DNA from: DATAQC01 sp046263055
GTDB lineage: Bacteria; Actinomycetota; Acidimicrobiia; Acidimicrobiales; AC-14
DNA length: 26,681 bases
Reading direction: 5' to 3'
Assembly: GCA_046263055.1 (NCBI GenBank)
Contig: JBHELO010000077.1
Span: 1-26,681, forward strand
Under the pieces are notes generated by a model. The model saw nothing but the letters and a program-made list of their open reading frames with translations, ran no database searches and was not told the DNA's origin. The first letter of the stretch is position 1. Each line of letters opens with the position of its first letter. Positions 6,739 through 14,004 of the stretch are shown piece by piece. A program made the position numbers and the translations under genes.

Positions 6739-7683
6739 TCACCCGGGGCTGACCCGGTCCCGCTGCCACTCCACCGGCGCCGTCTGCTGGAAGAACCGCC
6801 GGCCCACCGCCCCACCCGCCGCTGCGCACGCCGACTGGAGGGCCCGCAGGTGGGCGGGCACGTCGGCCAGCAGCTCCCGCACCCCGGCGAACTCCAGCTC
6901 GTTGCGGGCCCGGCCCAGGATGCGGCGGGCCTCGTCCTCCTGGCCGGCCCGACCTCCCACCGGCCCCAGCTCTGCCAGGCAGCGCTCGGCCAGCCCGAGG
7001 GCGTGGAACGCCGATCGGGGGAAGAGGCGGTCGAGGAGCAGGAACTCGGCCACCAGCGACGAGTCCACGCCCCGCTTATACGTGCGCAGGAACGCCTCGT
7101 GGGCCGAGCACGACCGCAGGACGGTGACCCAGTCGGGCGATCCCGACGGGTCGCAGAAGCCGGCCAGCAGCAGGCGGGCCGACATGTCCACCCGCTCCAG
7201 GCTGCGGCCGAGGACCAGGAACCGCCAGCCGTCGTCGCGGGCCATGGTGGAGTCGGCCAGGCCGGCCAGCATGGCCGCCCGCTCCTTCACGAACTGGAAG
7301 AACGTGTGGGGGCCCATGTCCCCAGCCTGGTGACGCTGCGCGGGCAGGGCCAGCCAGGTGGCGTTCAGGCACTCCCACATCTCGGTGGACAGCACCTCCC
7401 GGGCGCCCCGGGCGTTCTCCCGGGCCGCCCCCAGGCTGCCGACGATGGAGCAGGCGTCGGAGCCGTCGAAGCCGAGCACGTCCACCACCCGGGACGCGTC
7501 CAGCGGCCCCGGCGGCGGGGTGGTGCCCATGACGCCGAGCAGGACCCGGCACGCCGCTCCCTCGCCCATGGTGGGATCCTCGAGGATGTGGTGGACGTGG
7601 ACGTCGAGGATGCGGGCCGTGTCCTCGGCCCGCTCCACGTACCGGCCCACCCAGTAGAGCGACTCGGCGATCCGGCTCAACAC
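6739..7683 (-). CDS. Alpha-E domain protein (DUF403)
   Basis: 314 residues from GTG at 7683, overlapping the ATP-grasp gene by 7 bases; TTG at 7680 is a possible alternative with a 4-base overlap. The N-terminus LSRIAESLYWVGRYVERAED is diagnostic of the alpha-E family, an all-helical protein that almost always sits next to a circularly permuted ATP-grasp enzyme. Other conserved-looking parts are WECLNATWLALP, ARDDGWRFLVLGRSLERVDM and LLLDRLFPRSAFHAL. Length is normal for the family. Its biochemical role is not established; it is usually thought to be a partner or substrate-binding subunit of the ATP-grasp ligase. The overlaps on both sides imply coordinated synthesis. Confidence 0.93.
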   Translation of the reverse strand: MLSRIAESLYWVGRYVERAEDTARILDVHVHHILEDPTMGEGAACRVLLGVMGTTPPPGPLDASRVVDVLGFDGSDACSIVGSLGAARENARGAREVLSTEMWECLNATWLALPAQRHQAGDMGPHTFFQFVKERAAMLAGLADSTMARDDGWRFLVLGRSLERVDMSARLLLAGFCDPSGSPDWVTVLRSCSAHEAFLRTYKRGVDSSLVAEFLLLDRLFPRSAFHALGLAERCLAELGPVGGRAGQEDEARRILGRARNELEFAGVRELLADVPAHLRALQSACAAAGGAVGRRFFQQTAPVEWQRDRVSPG

Positions 7684-9311
7684 GGGCCGGCCTCCCGCTG
7701 GGTGGACGCCTGCTGCTGCTGTTGCTGTTGCTGGGCGGCCTGGGCCACCGCCGGCCCGGGATCGGGACGGGGCCCGGTGCGGGGCTGGCCGGGAGTGGTG
7801 GCGGCCGAGGAACCGGCGGGGGCCGCCTCGTCCGGCTCACCGGGCTCGCCCTCGCCCGCCGGGTGGCGCTCGCCCTCGCCCGCCAGCACCCACGTGTCCT
7901 TGCTGCCGCCGCCCTGGCTGGAGTTCACGACCAGGCTGCCCTCGCGCAGAGCCACCCGGGTGAGCCCGCCCGGCACCACCCACACGTGCTCGCCGTCGTT
8001 CACCGCGAACGGCCGCAGGTCCAGGTGGCGCGGGCGCAGGCGGTCGCCCATCCAGGTGGGGGCGGTGGAGAGCTGCACGGTCTCCTGGGCGATCCACGCG
8101 CGGGGGTTGGCGACGATGGCGTCGCGGGCCATGGCCAGCTCCTGGTCGGTGGCGGTGGTACCGATCACCAGCCCCGTGCCGCCCGAGGCGTCCACCGGCT
8201 TGAGGACCAGGCGGTCCAGGCGCCCGAGGGCTGCCGCCAGCTGGTCGGGGTCCTCGAGCCGGTAGGTCGGGACGTTCGGCAGCACCGGCTCCTCGCCGAA
8301 GTAGTACCGGATCATGTCCGGCACGTAGGTGTATACGAGCTTGTCGTCGGCCACCCCGTTGCCCACCGCGTTGGCGATGGTGACGTTGCCGGCCCGCGCC
8401 GCGTTGAGGATGCCGGGGCAGCCGAGCACCGAGTCGGTTCGGAACTGCAGCGGATCCAGGTAGGCGTCGTCCACGCGGCGGTAGACCACGTCCACCCGCT
8501 GCTCCCCGGTGGTGCTGCGCGTGTACACAGTGTTGTTGCGGCACACCAGGTCGCGGCCCTCCACCAGCTCCACGCCCATCTGGCGGGCCAGGAAGGTGTG
8601 CTCGAAGTAGGCCGAATTGTAGATCCCGGGTGTGAGCACGACCACAGTGGGGTCGGGCGAGCCGGCGGGGGCGGCCGCCCGCAGCGCCTCCAGCAGGCGG
8701 GCCGGGTAGCTGTCGACCGGGCGCACCCGATGGCTGGCGAACAGCTCTGGGAACACCCGCGACATCGTGCGCCGGTTCTCGACGACGTAGGAGATGCCCG
8801 ACGGCGTGCGCAGGTTGTCCTCCAGCACGCAGAACCGGCCGTCGGCGCCCCGGACGACGTCCACCCCGGCCACGTGGATGCGCACGCCGTTGGCCGGGGC
8901 GATGCCGGAGGCCGGGCGGTGGAAGTGGGTGGAACTGGTGACCAGGGCGGTGGGCACAACCCGATCGGCCAGGATGCGGGCGCCGCCGTAGACGTCGTCC
9001 AGGAACGCCTCCAAGGCCCGCACCCGCTGGCCCACGCCCCTCTCGAGGACCGCCCATTCGTCGGCCGACAGGATGCGGGGCACCAGGTCCAGGGGGAACG
9101 GGCGCTCCTCGCCCGACAGCGAGAACGTGATGCCCTGGTCCCGGAAGGCCCGGTCCCGGGCCGCGCAGCGGCGCTCGAAGTCGTCGTCGGACAGCGCCTG
9201 GAGCGACTCGTGCAGGGAGGCGCACGCCCGGCGGGGGACGCCGGGGGCCTCGAACATCTCGTCCCAGGTGGTGCTCCTGTAGTCGTCGAGCAGGTCACCC
9301 ACGACTCCCAT
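7677..9311 (-). CDS. Circularly permuted ATP-grasp protein (predicted peptide/amide ligase)
   Basis: 544 residues from ATG at 9311. Family landmarks in order: DEMFEAPGVPR at the N-terminus, ITFSLSGEERPFPLDLVPR, VDVVRGADGRFCVLEDNLR, VLTPGIYNSAYFEHTFLAR, VDVVYRRVDDAYLDPL, VADDKLVYTYVPDMIRYYFG, and LVLKPVDASGGTG, the Gly-rich ATP-binding segment with its Lys. Relatives have been predicted by comparative genomics to form amide bonds using ATP. The core ends near residue 470; the remaining ~75 residues are a low-complexity Glu/Pro/Gly/Ala tail containing eight consecutive Gln codons (7710-7733), not usual for the family. It is the first gene of the minus-strand side of the divergent cluster and overlaps the alpha-E gene. 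Confidence 0.93.
   Translation of the reverse strand: MGVVGDLLDDYRSTTWDEMFEAPGVPRRACASLHESLQALSDDDFERRCAARDRAFRDQGITFSLSGEERPFPLDLVPRILSADEWAVLERGVGQRVRALEAFLDDVYGGARILADRVVPTALVTSSTHFHRPASGIAPANGVRIHVAGVDVVRGADGRFCVLEDNLRTPSGISYVVENRRTMSRVFPELFASHRVRPVDSYPARLLEALRAAAPAGSPDPTVVVLTPGIYNSAYFEHTFLARQMGVELVEGRDLVCRNNTVYTRSTTGEQRVDVVYRRVDDAYLDPLQFRTDSVLGCPGILNAARAGNVTIANAVGNGVADDKLVYTYVPDMIRYYFGEEPVLPNVPTYRLEDPDQLAAALGRLDRLVLKPVDASGGTGLVIGTTATDQELAMARDAIVANPRAWIAQETVQLSTAPTWMGDRLRPRHLDLRPFAVNDGEHVWVVPGGLTRVALREGSLVVNSSQGGGSKDTWVLAGEGERHPAGEGEPGEPDEAAPAGSSAATTPGQPRTGPRPDPGPAVAQAAQQQQQQQQASTQREAGPC
7710..7733 (-). repeat. CAG/CAA trinucleotide run encoding eight Gln in the ATP-grasp tail
   Basis: Eight consecutive Gln codons, six CAG and two CAA, in the disordered C-terminal extension, about 17 codons before the stop. 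Pure codon repeats of this kind are prone to slippage, and CAA is otherwise rare in this GC-rich sequence. Confidence 0.9.
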
Positions 9312-9434
9312 CGTTAGCAGGCGGATGTTTCGCGTCGGTTACACAGCCTCTGGATCGCCGCCCCGGCACCGGAGTTCACACAGCCGACATGCACCGGCAG
9401 TGACACGTTCACGACCGTCGGCCAGACTTGGCCG
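9312..9434. promoter_or_regulatory. Divergent promoter region of the ATP-grasp/transglutaminase cluster
   Basis: The 123 bases between the two divergent starts hold both promoters. On the plus strand GTGACA (9400-9405) and CAGACT (9423-9428) are spaced by 17 bases, and CAGACT ends 6 bases before the ATG at 9435, so that transcript would be nearly or fully leaderless. GTGACACGTTCAC (9400-9412) also has matching GTGA/TCAC ends, which could be an operator half-site pair. I could not define a convincing minus-strand -10. Confidence 0.45.
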
Positions 9435-10241
9435 ATGCTCGTCCGGATCGGCTGCCGGTTCGACTACCTGGTGGCCGAAGGCGCCCCGTCCCTGTGGCAG
9501 GTCCGACCCCGGCCCGACGGCGACCACCGCACCCTCAGCGAGCGCTGGGAGCCACCCGCCCCGGCCCGGATCTATCTGGACGCCTTCGGCAACGTGTGCG
9601 ACCGCCTGACGCTGCCGGCGGGGACGTCCACCCTGCGCTACGACGCCACCGTGGAGGTGCCCCCCACCTTCGACGAGGCCGACAAGGAAGCCACCCAGGG
9701 AGCCATCGAGGAGCTTCCCGACGAGGCGTTCGTCTACCTGCTCCCCAGCCGCTTCTGCTGGCCCGACGTGCTCCACGACCAGGCCTGGGACCTGTTCGGC
9801 TCGGTCGAGGCGGGATGGCCCCGGGTGCAGGCGGTGTCGGACTGGGTGCACGAGTCCATCCGCTACCAGATGGGGGCGAGCACGCCGCTGACCACCGCCC
9901 TCGACGTGTGGGAGTCGCGCACTGGCGTCTGCCGGGACCTGACCCAGCTCATGGTCACCCTGTGCCGGGCCCTCAACGTGCCCGCCCGCTACGTGGCCGG
10001 CTACCTGCCCGACATCGGGGTCACGCCCCCCGAGCTGCCCATGGATTTCTGCTCGTGGCTGGAGGTCTGGCTGGACGGCCGGTGGTGGACGTTCGACCCC
10101 CGCAACAACGAGCCGCGCATCGGCCGGGTGGTGATCGCCCGGGGGCGCGACGCCCTGGACGCGGCCATGGTCACCACGTGGGGCGCGGCGGAGCTCACCT
10201 CCATGGAGGTATGGGCCGATGAGGTTCGAGATGGCAGCTGA
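9435..10241 (+). CDS. Transglutaminase-like protein (second of three), expected catalytic His replaced
   Basis: 268 residues from ATG at 9435; no Shine-Dalgarno is visible, consistent with the leaderless promoter just upstream. It belongs to the transglutaminase branch with the DAFGNVCDRLTLPAG N-terminal domain and the LPSRFCWPD central motif. Cys166 lies in TGVCRDLTQL, and Asp221 in WTFDPRNN. Where the other two cluster members have HAW, this protein has Cys206-Ser-Trp in MDFCSWLEVWLDGRWW, so the catalytic His is missing at its usual place. I recall related proteins with Ser-Ala-Trp here, so this may be a property of the branch; if so, its chemistry differs or it is a binding partner. Its 3' end overlaps the next gene by 23 bases. 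Confidence 0.9.
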   Translation: MLVRIGCRFDYLVAEGAPSLWQVRPRPDGDHRTLSERWEPPAPARIYLDAFGNVCDRLTLPAGTSTLRYDATVEVPPTFDEADKEATQGAIEELPDEAFVYLLPSRFCWPDVLHDQAWDLFGSVEAGWPRVQAVSDWVHESIRYQMGASTPLTTALDVWESRTGVCRDLTQLMVTLCRALNVPARYVAGYLPDIGVTPPELPMDFCSWLEVWLDGRWWTFDPRNNEPRIGRVVIARGRDALDAAMVTTWGAAELTSMEVWADEVRDGS

Positions 10242-11112
10242 GCCCGATCCCGCGGCCGACTCCATCTACCTGCTGGCGCAGCGCTTCAGCTACGCCTACG
10301 CCACACCGGTCCGCCACCTTCGCCACCGCCTGGTGGTGGTGCCGCGGGCCGTGCACGGCCACCAGCGCCGGCTCTCCCACCGGGTGACTGTCAGCGGCAG
10401 CCCCGCCCTGGTCTCGGTGAGCGCCGACGGGTTCGGGAACCACGTGGTGGAGGTCCGGGCCGCCGAGGTCACCGCCGGCATCGAGTTCGAGTCGTGGGCC
10501 GTGGTGGGGCGCGACGGCCCGGGCGGCGAGACCACCCTGCCCCCCGCCGCCATCGGCGACGCCCGCCTGCTCGGCCCCACCGCCCTCACCCGGACCGACA
10601 CCCGGCTGGCCGACGCCGCCCGGGAGCTGGCGGCCGGCGGCGCCGGCGGCCTGGGCCTGGCCGAGCGGGCGTGCTCGTGGGCCCACGCCGCCCTCGCGTA
10701 CGAGTACGGGGTCACGGGCGTGCGCACGGCGGCGGCCGATGCCCTGGCCGGCGGGCGCGGGGTGTGCCAGGACTATGCCCACGTGATGCTGGCGGTCTGC
10801 CGGTGCGCCGGCCTGCCCGCCCGCTACGTGTCCGGCCACCTGGTCGGGGAGGGAGGCTCGCACGCCTGGGTGGAGGTGGTAGTGGCCGACCCGTCCCGGC
10901 CCGGACGGGCGGTGGCGGTGGCCTTCGATCCCACCCATGACCGGCGGGCCGGTCGGGGCTACCTCACGGTGGCGGTGGGCCGCGACTATGCCGACGTCGC
11001 CCCCACGTCGGGCACCTTCGAGGGCGACGGCCCCGGCGTGCTGTCCGGGCGCAAGCGCTTGTCCGTCGTGGGCGCCGGCGAGCCCGGTCCCGTCGTCCTG
11101 GCCGCCACCTGA
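10219..11112 (+). CDS. Transglutaminase-like protein (third of three)
   Basis: 297 residues from ATG at 10219, with GGAGG 9 bases upstream inside the preceding gene; an alternative ATG is four codons further on. The triad is complete: Cys183 in GVCQDYAHVM, His215 in GSHAWVEV and Asp237 in AFDPTHD. The N-terminal domain starts LAQRFSYAYATPVRHLRHRL, typical of bacterial transglutaminase N-terminal regions. The C-terminal VGRDYADVAPTSGTFEG parallels the first transglutaminase (5901-6734), so these two are closer to each other than to the second. The 23-base overlap with the second gene argues for translational coupling. No signal peptide or membrane segment is evident in any of the three. Confidence 0.92.
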   Translation: MRFEMAAEPDPAADSIYLLAQRFSYAYATPVRHLRHRLVVVPRAVHGHQRRLSHRVTVSGSPALVSVSADGFGNHVVEVRAAEVTAGIEFESWAVVGRDGPGGETTLPPAAIGDARLLGPTALTRTDTRLADAARELAAGGAGGLGLAERACSWAHAALAYEYGVTGVRTAAADALAGGRGVCQDYAHVMLAVCRCAGLPARYVSGHLVGEGGSHAWVEVVVADPSRPGRAVAVAFDPTHDRRAGRGYLTVAVGRDYADVAPTSGTFEGDGPGVLSGRKRLSVVGAGEPGPVVLAAT

Positions 11113-11156
11113 CCGGCGAGGAGCGGGCCGGCCGAGGTGAGGAGGGCGGCCCCGGC

Positions 11157-11208
11157 CGAACCGGGTTCGGTTCGGCGGTGCCGGTGCCCGGCAACCGAAC
11201 CCAGTTCG
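11157..11208. terminator. 16-base stem-loop between convergent genes
   Basis: CGAACCGGGTTCGGTT (11157-11172) pairs with AACCGAACCCAGTTCG (11193-11208): 16 positions with one G-T, around a 20-base GC-rich loop. It lies between the stop of the third transglutaminase (11112, plus) and the stop of the Dyp peroxidase (11278, minus), where a bidirectional terminator is expected. No clean T-run follows on either side. The left arm also contains TTCGGTTCGG, so other pairings are possible. Confidence 0.55.
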
Positions 11209-11277
11209 CATTTGTCCCCCCGCGGCCTGCCGTCAGTGGGCGGAAGGTGTGGCCGCCGGAGACGGCGCGCTCCGGGG

Positions 11278-12738
11278 TCAGCCCTGCATGGCCGCCAGGT
11301 AGCGGAGGGCGGCCAGGCCGGGCAGGAAGAAGTAGCCGCCGCCCCGCACGGTGACGAACGAGGGCAGGCCGGTGACGGGGCGGCGGACGGGGTCGGCGGG
11401 GCGGGTGAAGCGCCCGCCGCCCTCGGGCTGGTTGCCGGTGACGGGGTCCACCTCGCCGTACAGGCCGCCGAAGGAGCGGTTGGCGAGCCACGTCCCCTGC
11501 ACGAACTCGAACTGGCGCTCGACGTCGGTGTTGAGGCAGAGGAACATGAGCCCCCGCTCGGCCCCCGCCTCCTCGCCCGGACGGGTGGGCGGGTCCAGGT
11601 ACTGCAGGCCGTACGAGCGGCCCCGGCGGAGGATGCGGTGGTTCAGGGTGGACTTGCGGGCCCGCTCGGGGTGGTCGGCCGACGAGTCCCGCGGGTTGGA
11701 CCGGCGGATGTGGGCGCCCACCGGGCAGCGGACGCCGTACTGGTCCACGTGGTAGCCGAAGTCGTTGGCGGCGGCCACCGCTGGGTCCTCGTGGTCGGGG
11801 GCCAGAACGAGGGGGGCGCCGTTGGGCCACCGCCCGACCATCTTGGCGGCCAGCAGCTCGGGCGACGACCCGGGGCCCACCCCGGCCTCCTGCACGTAGC
11901 GGCGGAAGCCGGCCACGTCCTGGGCCAGCTGGCGCGCCACCAGCCAGGTGCCGGCGTGGCCCAGGTGGCGCCGGCCCCGGGCCCAGGGGGCGACGGGCAG
12001 GCCGGCGCCCGCCCGGGAGCGGCCGCCGACCGTCGGGCCCTCGGCCGGGGTGCCGAAGTTGTCGTCGCACCCCAGCACCACCTCGCCAGGGTTCACCTGT
12101 GTCCACTTGATGGGGGCGACGGGCGCCGGCGGCCGGGTGGATGACGCCTCCTCGGCTCCCGGCCACCCCTTCACCACCGGCTGGGACAGGCCGTCGGCGA
12201 AGCCGAAATGCTCGACGCCAGGCGGGTCGAGGATACGGCCGTCGATCGGCGGAGCCGCCTCGGACAGGGCCCCCCCCGCCGTCCAGGCCGCGCGCCGGCC
12301 GTCGGTGGCCGCGTCCAGGGCCTCGCGGGTGGCCGCATAGAGCAGGACCAGCACGTGCACCGCAGGCGTGGCGGGCCCGCCCCAGCGCCAGCCCGAAGGG
12401 GCGTTGGGGCCCACGTCGCCGAGGATGCGGGAGCGGTGGCCGGTGACGATGCCCTCGGCCAGCGGCCGGGGGAAGGTGGCCAGGGCGTCCGCCCCAAGTC
12501 CCAGGCGCTCGAGACCGGCGCACGTGAACGCCACGTTGACGCACGTGCCCGGCTCGGCGCCCGACGGGCGGTGGGCGGCGGTGTCCACTTCTGGGAGCAG
12601 CTCGCCCACCCACCGGCGGGCGGCCGCCGGGTCCCCGATGGCCAGGAACAGGTAGCGGGAGAACGGTTGGTGCCCGTAGGCGCGCGCCACCAGCCCCTGC
12701 ATGCCGCCCAGGTCGAGGCCGGCGCCGGCGCCGGTCAC
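11278..12738 (-). CDS. Dyp-type haem peroxidase
   Basis: 486 residues from GTG at 12738, whose GTGA overlaps the stop of the upstream gene by 4 bases. The family signature GxxDG is present as G179-F-A-D-G183 in EHFGFADGLSQP, including the catalytic Asp. RCPVGAHIRRSNPRD (about 337-351) contains the proximal haem ligand, probably His343. The downstream HRILRRGRSYG and LMFLCLNTDVERQFEFVQ match the C-terminal half of the fold, and GGYFFLPG the end. Dyp peroxidases use hydrogen peroxide to oxidise varied substrates, including dyes, lignin units and porphyrins. It has no Tat or Sec signal, so it appears cytoplasmic and not of the exported EfeB type. It ends the operon HAD, P450, duplicated-domain protein, Dyp; pairing with a P450 points to an oxidative pathway, substrate unknown. 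Confidence 0.92.
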   Translation of the reverse strand: MTGAGAGLDLGGMQGLVARAYGHQPFSRYLFLAIGDPAAARRWVGELLPEVDTAAHRPSGAEPGTCVNVAFTCAGLERLGLGADALATFPRPLAEGIVTGHRSRILGDVGPNAPSGWRWGGPATPAVHVLVLLYAATREALDAATDGRRAAWTAGGALSEAAPPIDGRILDPPGVEHFGFADGLSQPVVKGWPGAEEASSTRPPAPVAPIKWTQVNPGEVVLGCDDNFGTPAEGPTVGGRSRAGAGLPVAPWARGRRHLGHAGTWLVARQLAQDVAGFRRYVQEAGVGPGSSPELLAAKMVGRWPNGAPLVLAPDHEDPAVAAANDFGYHVDQYGVRCPVGAHIRRSNPRDSSADHPERARKSTLNHRILRRGRSYGLQYLDPPTRPGEEAGAERGLMFLCLNTDVERQFEFVQGTWLANRSFGGLYGEVDPVTGNQPEGGGRFTRPADPVRRPVTGLPSFVTVRGGGYFFLPGLAALRYLAAMQG

Positions 12739-13991
12739 AGCCGCCGGGCCCACGCCGCCACCTGGGCGGCGTTGATGGAGCCGAACAGCCCCTCGCGGAT
12801 GGCGGTGTTGTTGTCGATCATCGGCATGGTCAGGGTGGGGTAGGCGCTGTACCAGGCGTCGGTGGCGCACTGGCTGGCCCGGGCCCAGGCCAGGAACCGG
12901 GGCCCGTCGGTGGCGCCCCGGAAGGCCACGAACAGGGTGCGGGGGAAGTACACCGCGTTGCTCCACACCGCGGTGAGCCCCACCGCCGCCTTGTCCACGA
13001 AGTCGCCCAGATAGGCCTGCCAGCTGCCGTCGAAGTTGCTGACGAACACCAGGTGGCGGTCGTCGTTGATCAGCGACCAATGGGCGAAGTGGATGCTGGG
13101 GATCCCGCCCAGCTCGCCGGTGGTGTAGATCACCCGGGCCAGGGTGTTGAGCACGTACAGCACGATCTTCAGGGTGGTGACCCGTACGAACCCGGGCTTG
13201 ACCGGGATCACGCTGGACAGGTGGTTCTGGGCCACCACGTCCTCCCGCTCGAGCTGGGCGCGGACGTCGTCGGGGTCGGGCGCCCACGTCTGGACCGTGT
13301 CGGTCATCTCCTTGACCCGCAACACGACGAGCCACACGAGGAGGGCGGGCACCAGCACCGGCGAGGTCACGAGCACCCCCAGGGCCAGGGCAGCCAGGCG
13401 GGCGACGGCCGCCAGCCGCTGCCGCCGGGTCTGGCGAGGCGGGCTGGACGTCGCCCACGGGAAGCGGCCGTCGGCCTTCACGAACCCCTGCACGGCGGTC
13501 CGCACCGCCTCGGGCGGGCCGTCGCACAGGCGGCCGGCGGCCTGCTCGGCGTCCAGGAAGTCCTCGATGGCGTCGTGCAGCTCGGCCTCCTGGCGGATCC
13601 TGGCCAGGGTCCGGCCGGTGGCGCCGACGTGGTAGGCCCCCGGGCGCACGACGTGGTCGGCCAGCCACGCCACCACTGCCCGATCGGCGGCCGCCGGCGG
13701 GTACCCCCGGCAGCACGAGAACAGGGCGTCCACCCCCGCGCGGGCGCCCGCCACCAGCGCCGCCAGCCACCGGTCCACCGGCCCGTCCACGTTGTTCTCC
13801 ACCACCAGGGTCGGCGGCAGGCCCTCCTCCACGTCCACCACCACGCTGGCGAAGTGCAGGGTGTCGAAGCGGCCGAACGGGAGGACGGCGTTGCCGGCGG
13901 GGTCGGCGGCCACCGTGGCCACCACCGCCCGCAGGTCGTCGATCCGCCCGGCCTCCACCTCCTCGACGATGGTGAAGACGCTGGCGCTCAC
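12735..13991 (-). CDS. Unrecognised protein with two similar domains around a membrane segment, coupled to Dyp peroxidase
   Basis: 418 residues if started at GTG 13991, 13 bases after the P450 stop; the ribosome site is weak. I do not recognise a named family. What is visible is an internal duplication: residues 42-98 (LHFASVVVD...LVVENNVDG...VDALFSCCRGYP) and 297-350 (IHFAHWSLI...LVFVSNFDGS...LTAVWSNAVYFP) share HFA, Leu-Val-x-x-x-N-x-Asp-Gly and spacing. Each half looks like a ferredoxin-like alpha/beta unit, the same fold type from which Dyp peroxidases are built; that link is inference. Between them lie a helical part and one or two hydrophobic segments at about 193-224 (VLVTSPVLVPALLVWLVVL) suggesting membrane attachment. 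The 4-base overlap with the Dyp gene and closeness to the P450 suggest it anchors or assists these oxidative enzymes. Confidence 0.75.
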   Translation of the reverse strand: MSASVFTIVEEVEAGRIDDLRAVVATVAADPAGNAVLPFGRFDTLHFASVVVDVEEGLPPTLVVENNVDGPVDRWLAALVAGARAGVDALFSCCRGYPPAAADRAVVAWLADHVVRPGAYHVGATGRTLARIRQEAELHDAIEDFLDAEQAAGRLCDGPPEAVRTAVQGFVKADGRFPWATSSPPRQTRRQRLAAVARLAALALGVLVTSPVLVPALLVWLVVLRVKEMTDTVQTWAPDPDDVRAQLEREDVVAQNHLSSVIPVKPGFVRVTTLKIVLYVLNTLARVIYTTGELGGIPSIHFAHWSLINDDRHLVFVSNFDGSWQAYLGDFVDKAAVGLTAVWSNAVYFPRTLFVAFRGATDGPRFLAWARASQCATDAWYSAYPTLTMPMIDNNTAIREGLFGSINAAQVAAWARRL

Positions 13992-14004
13992 CGCCAGGAG
14001 GTCT

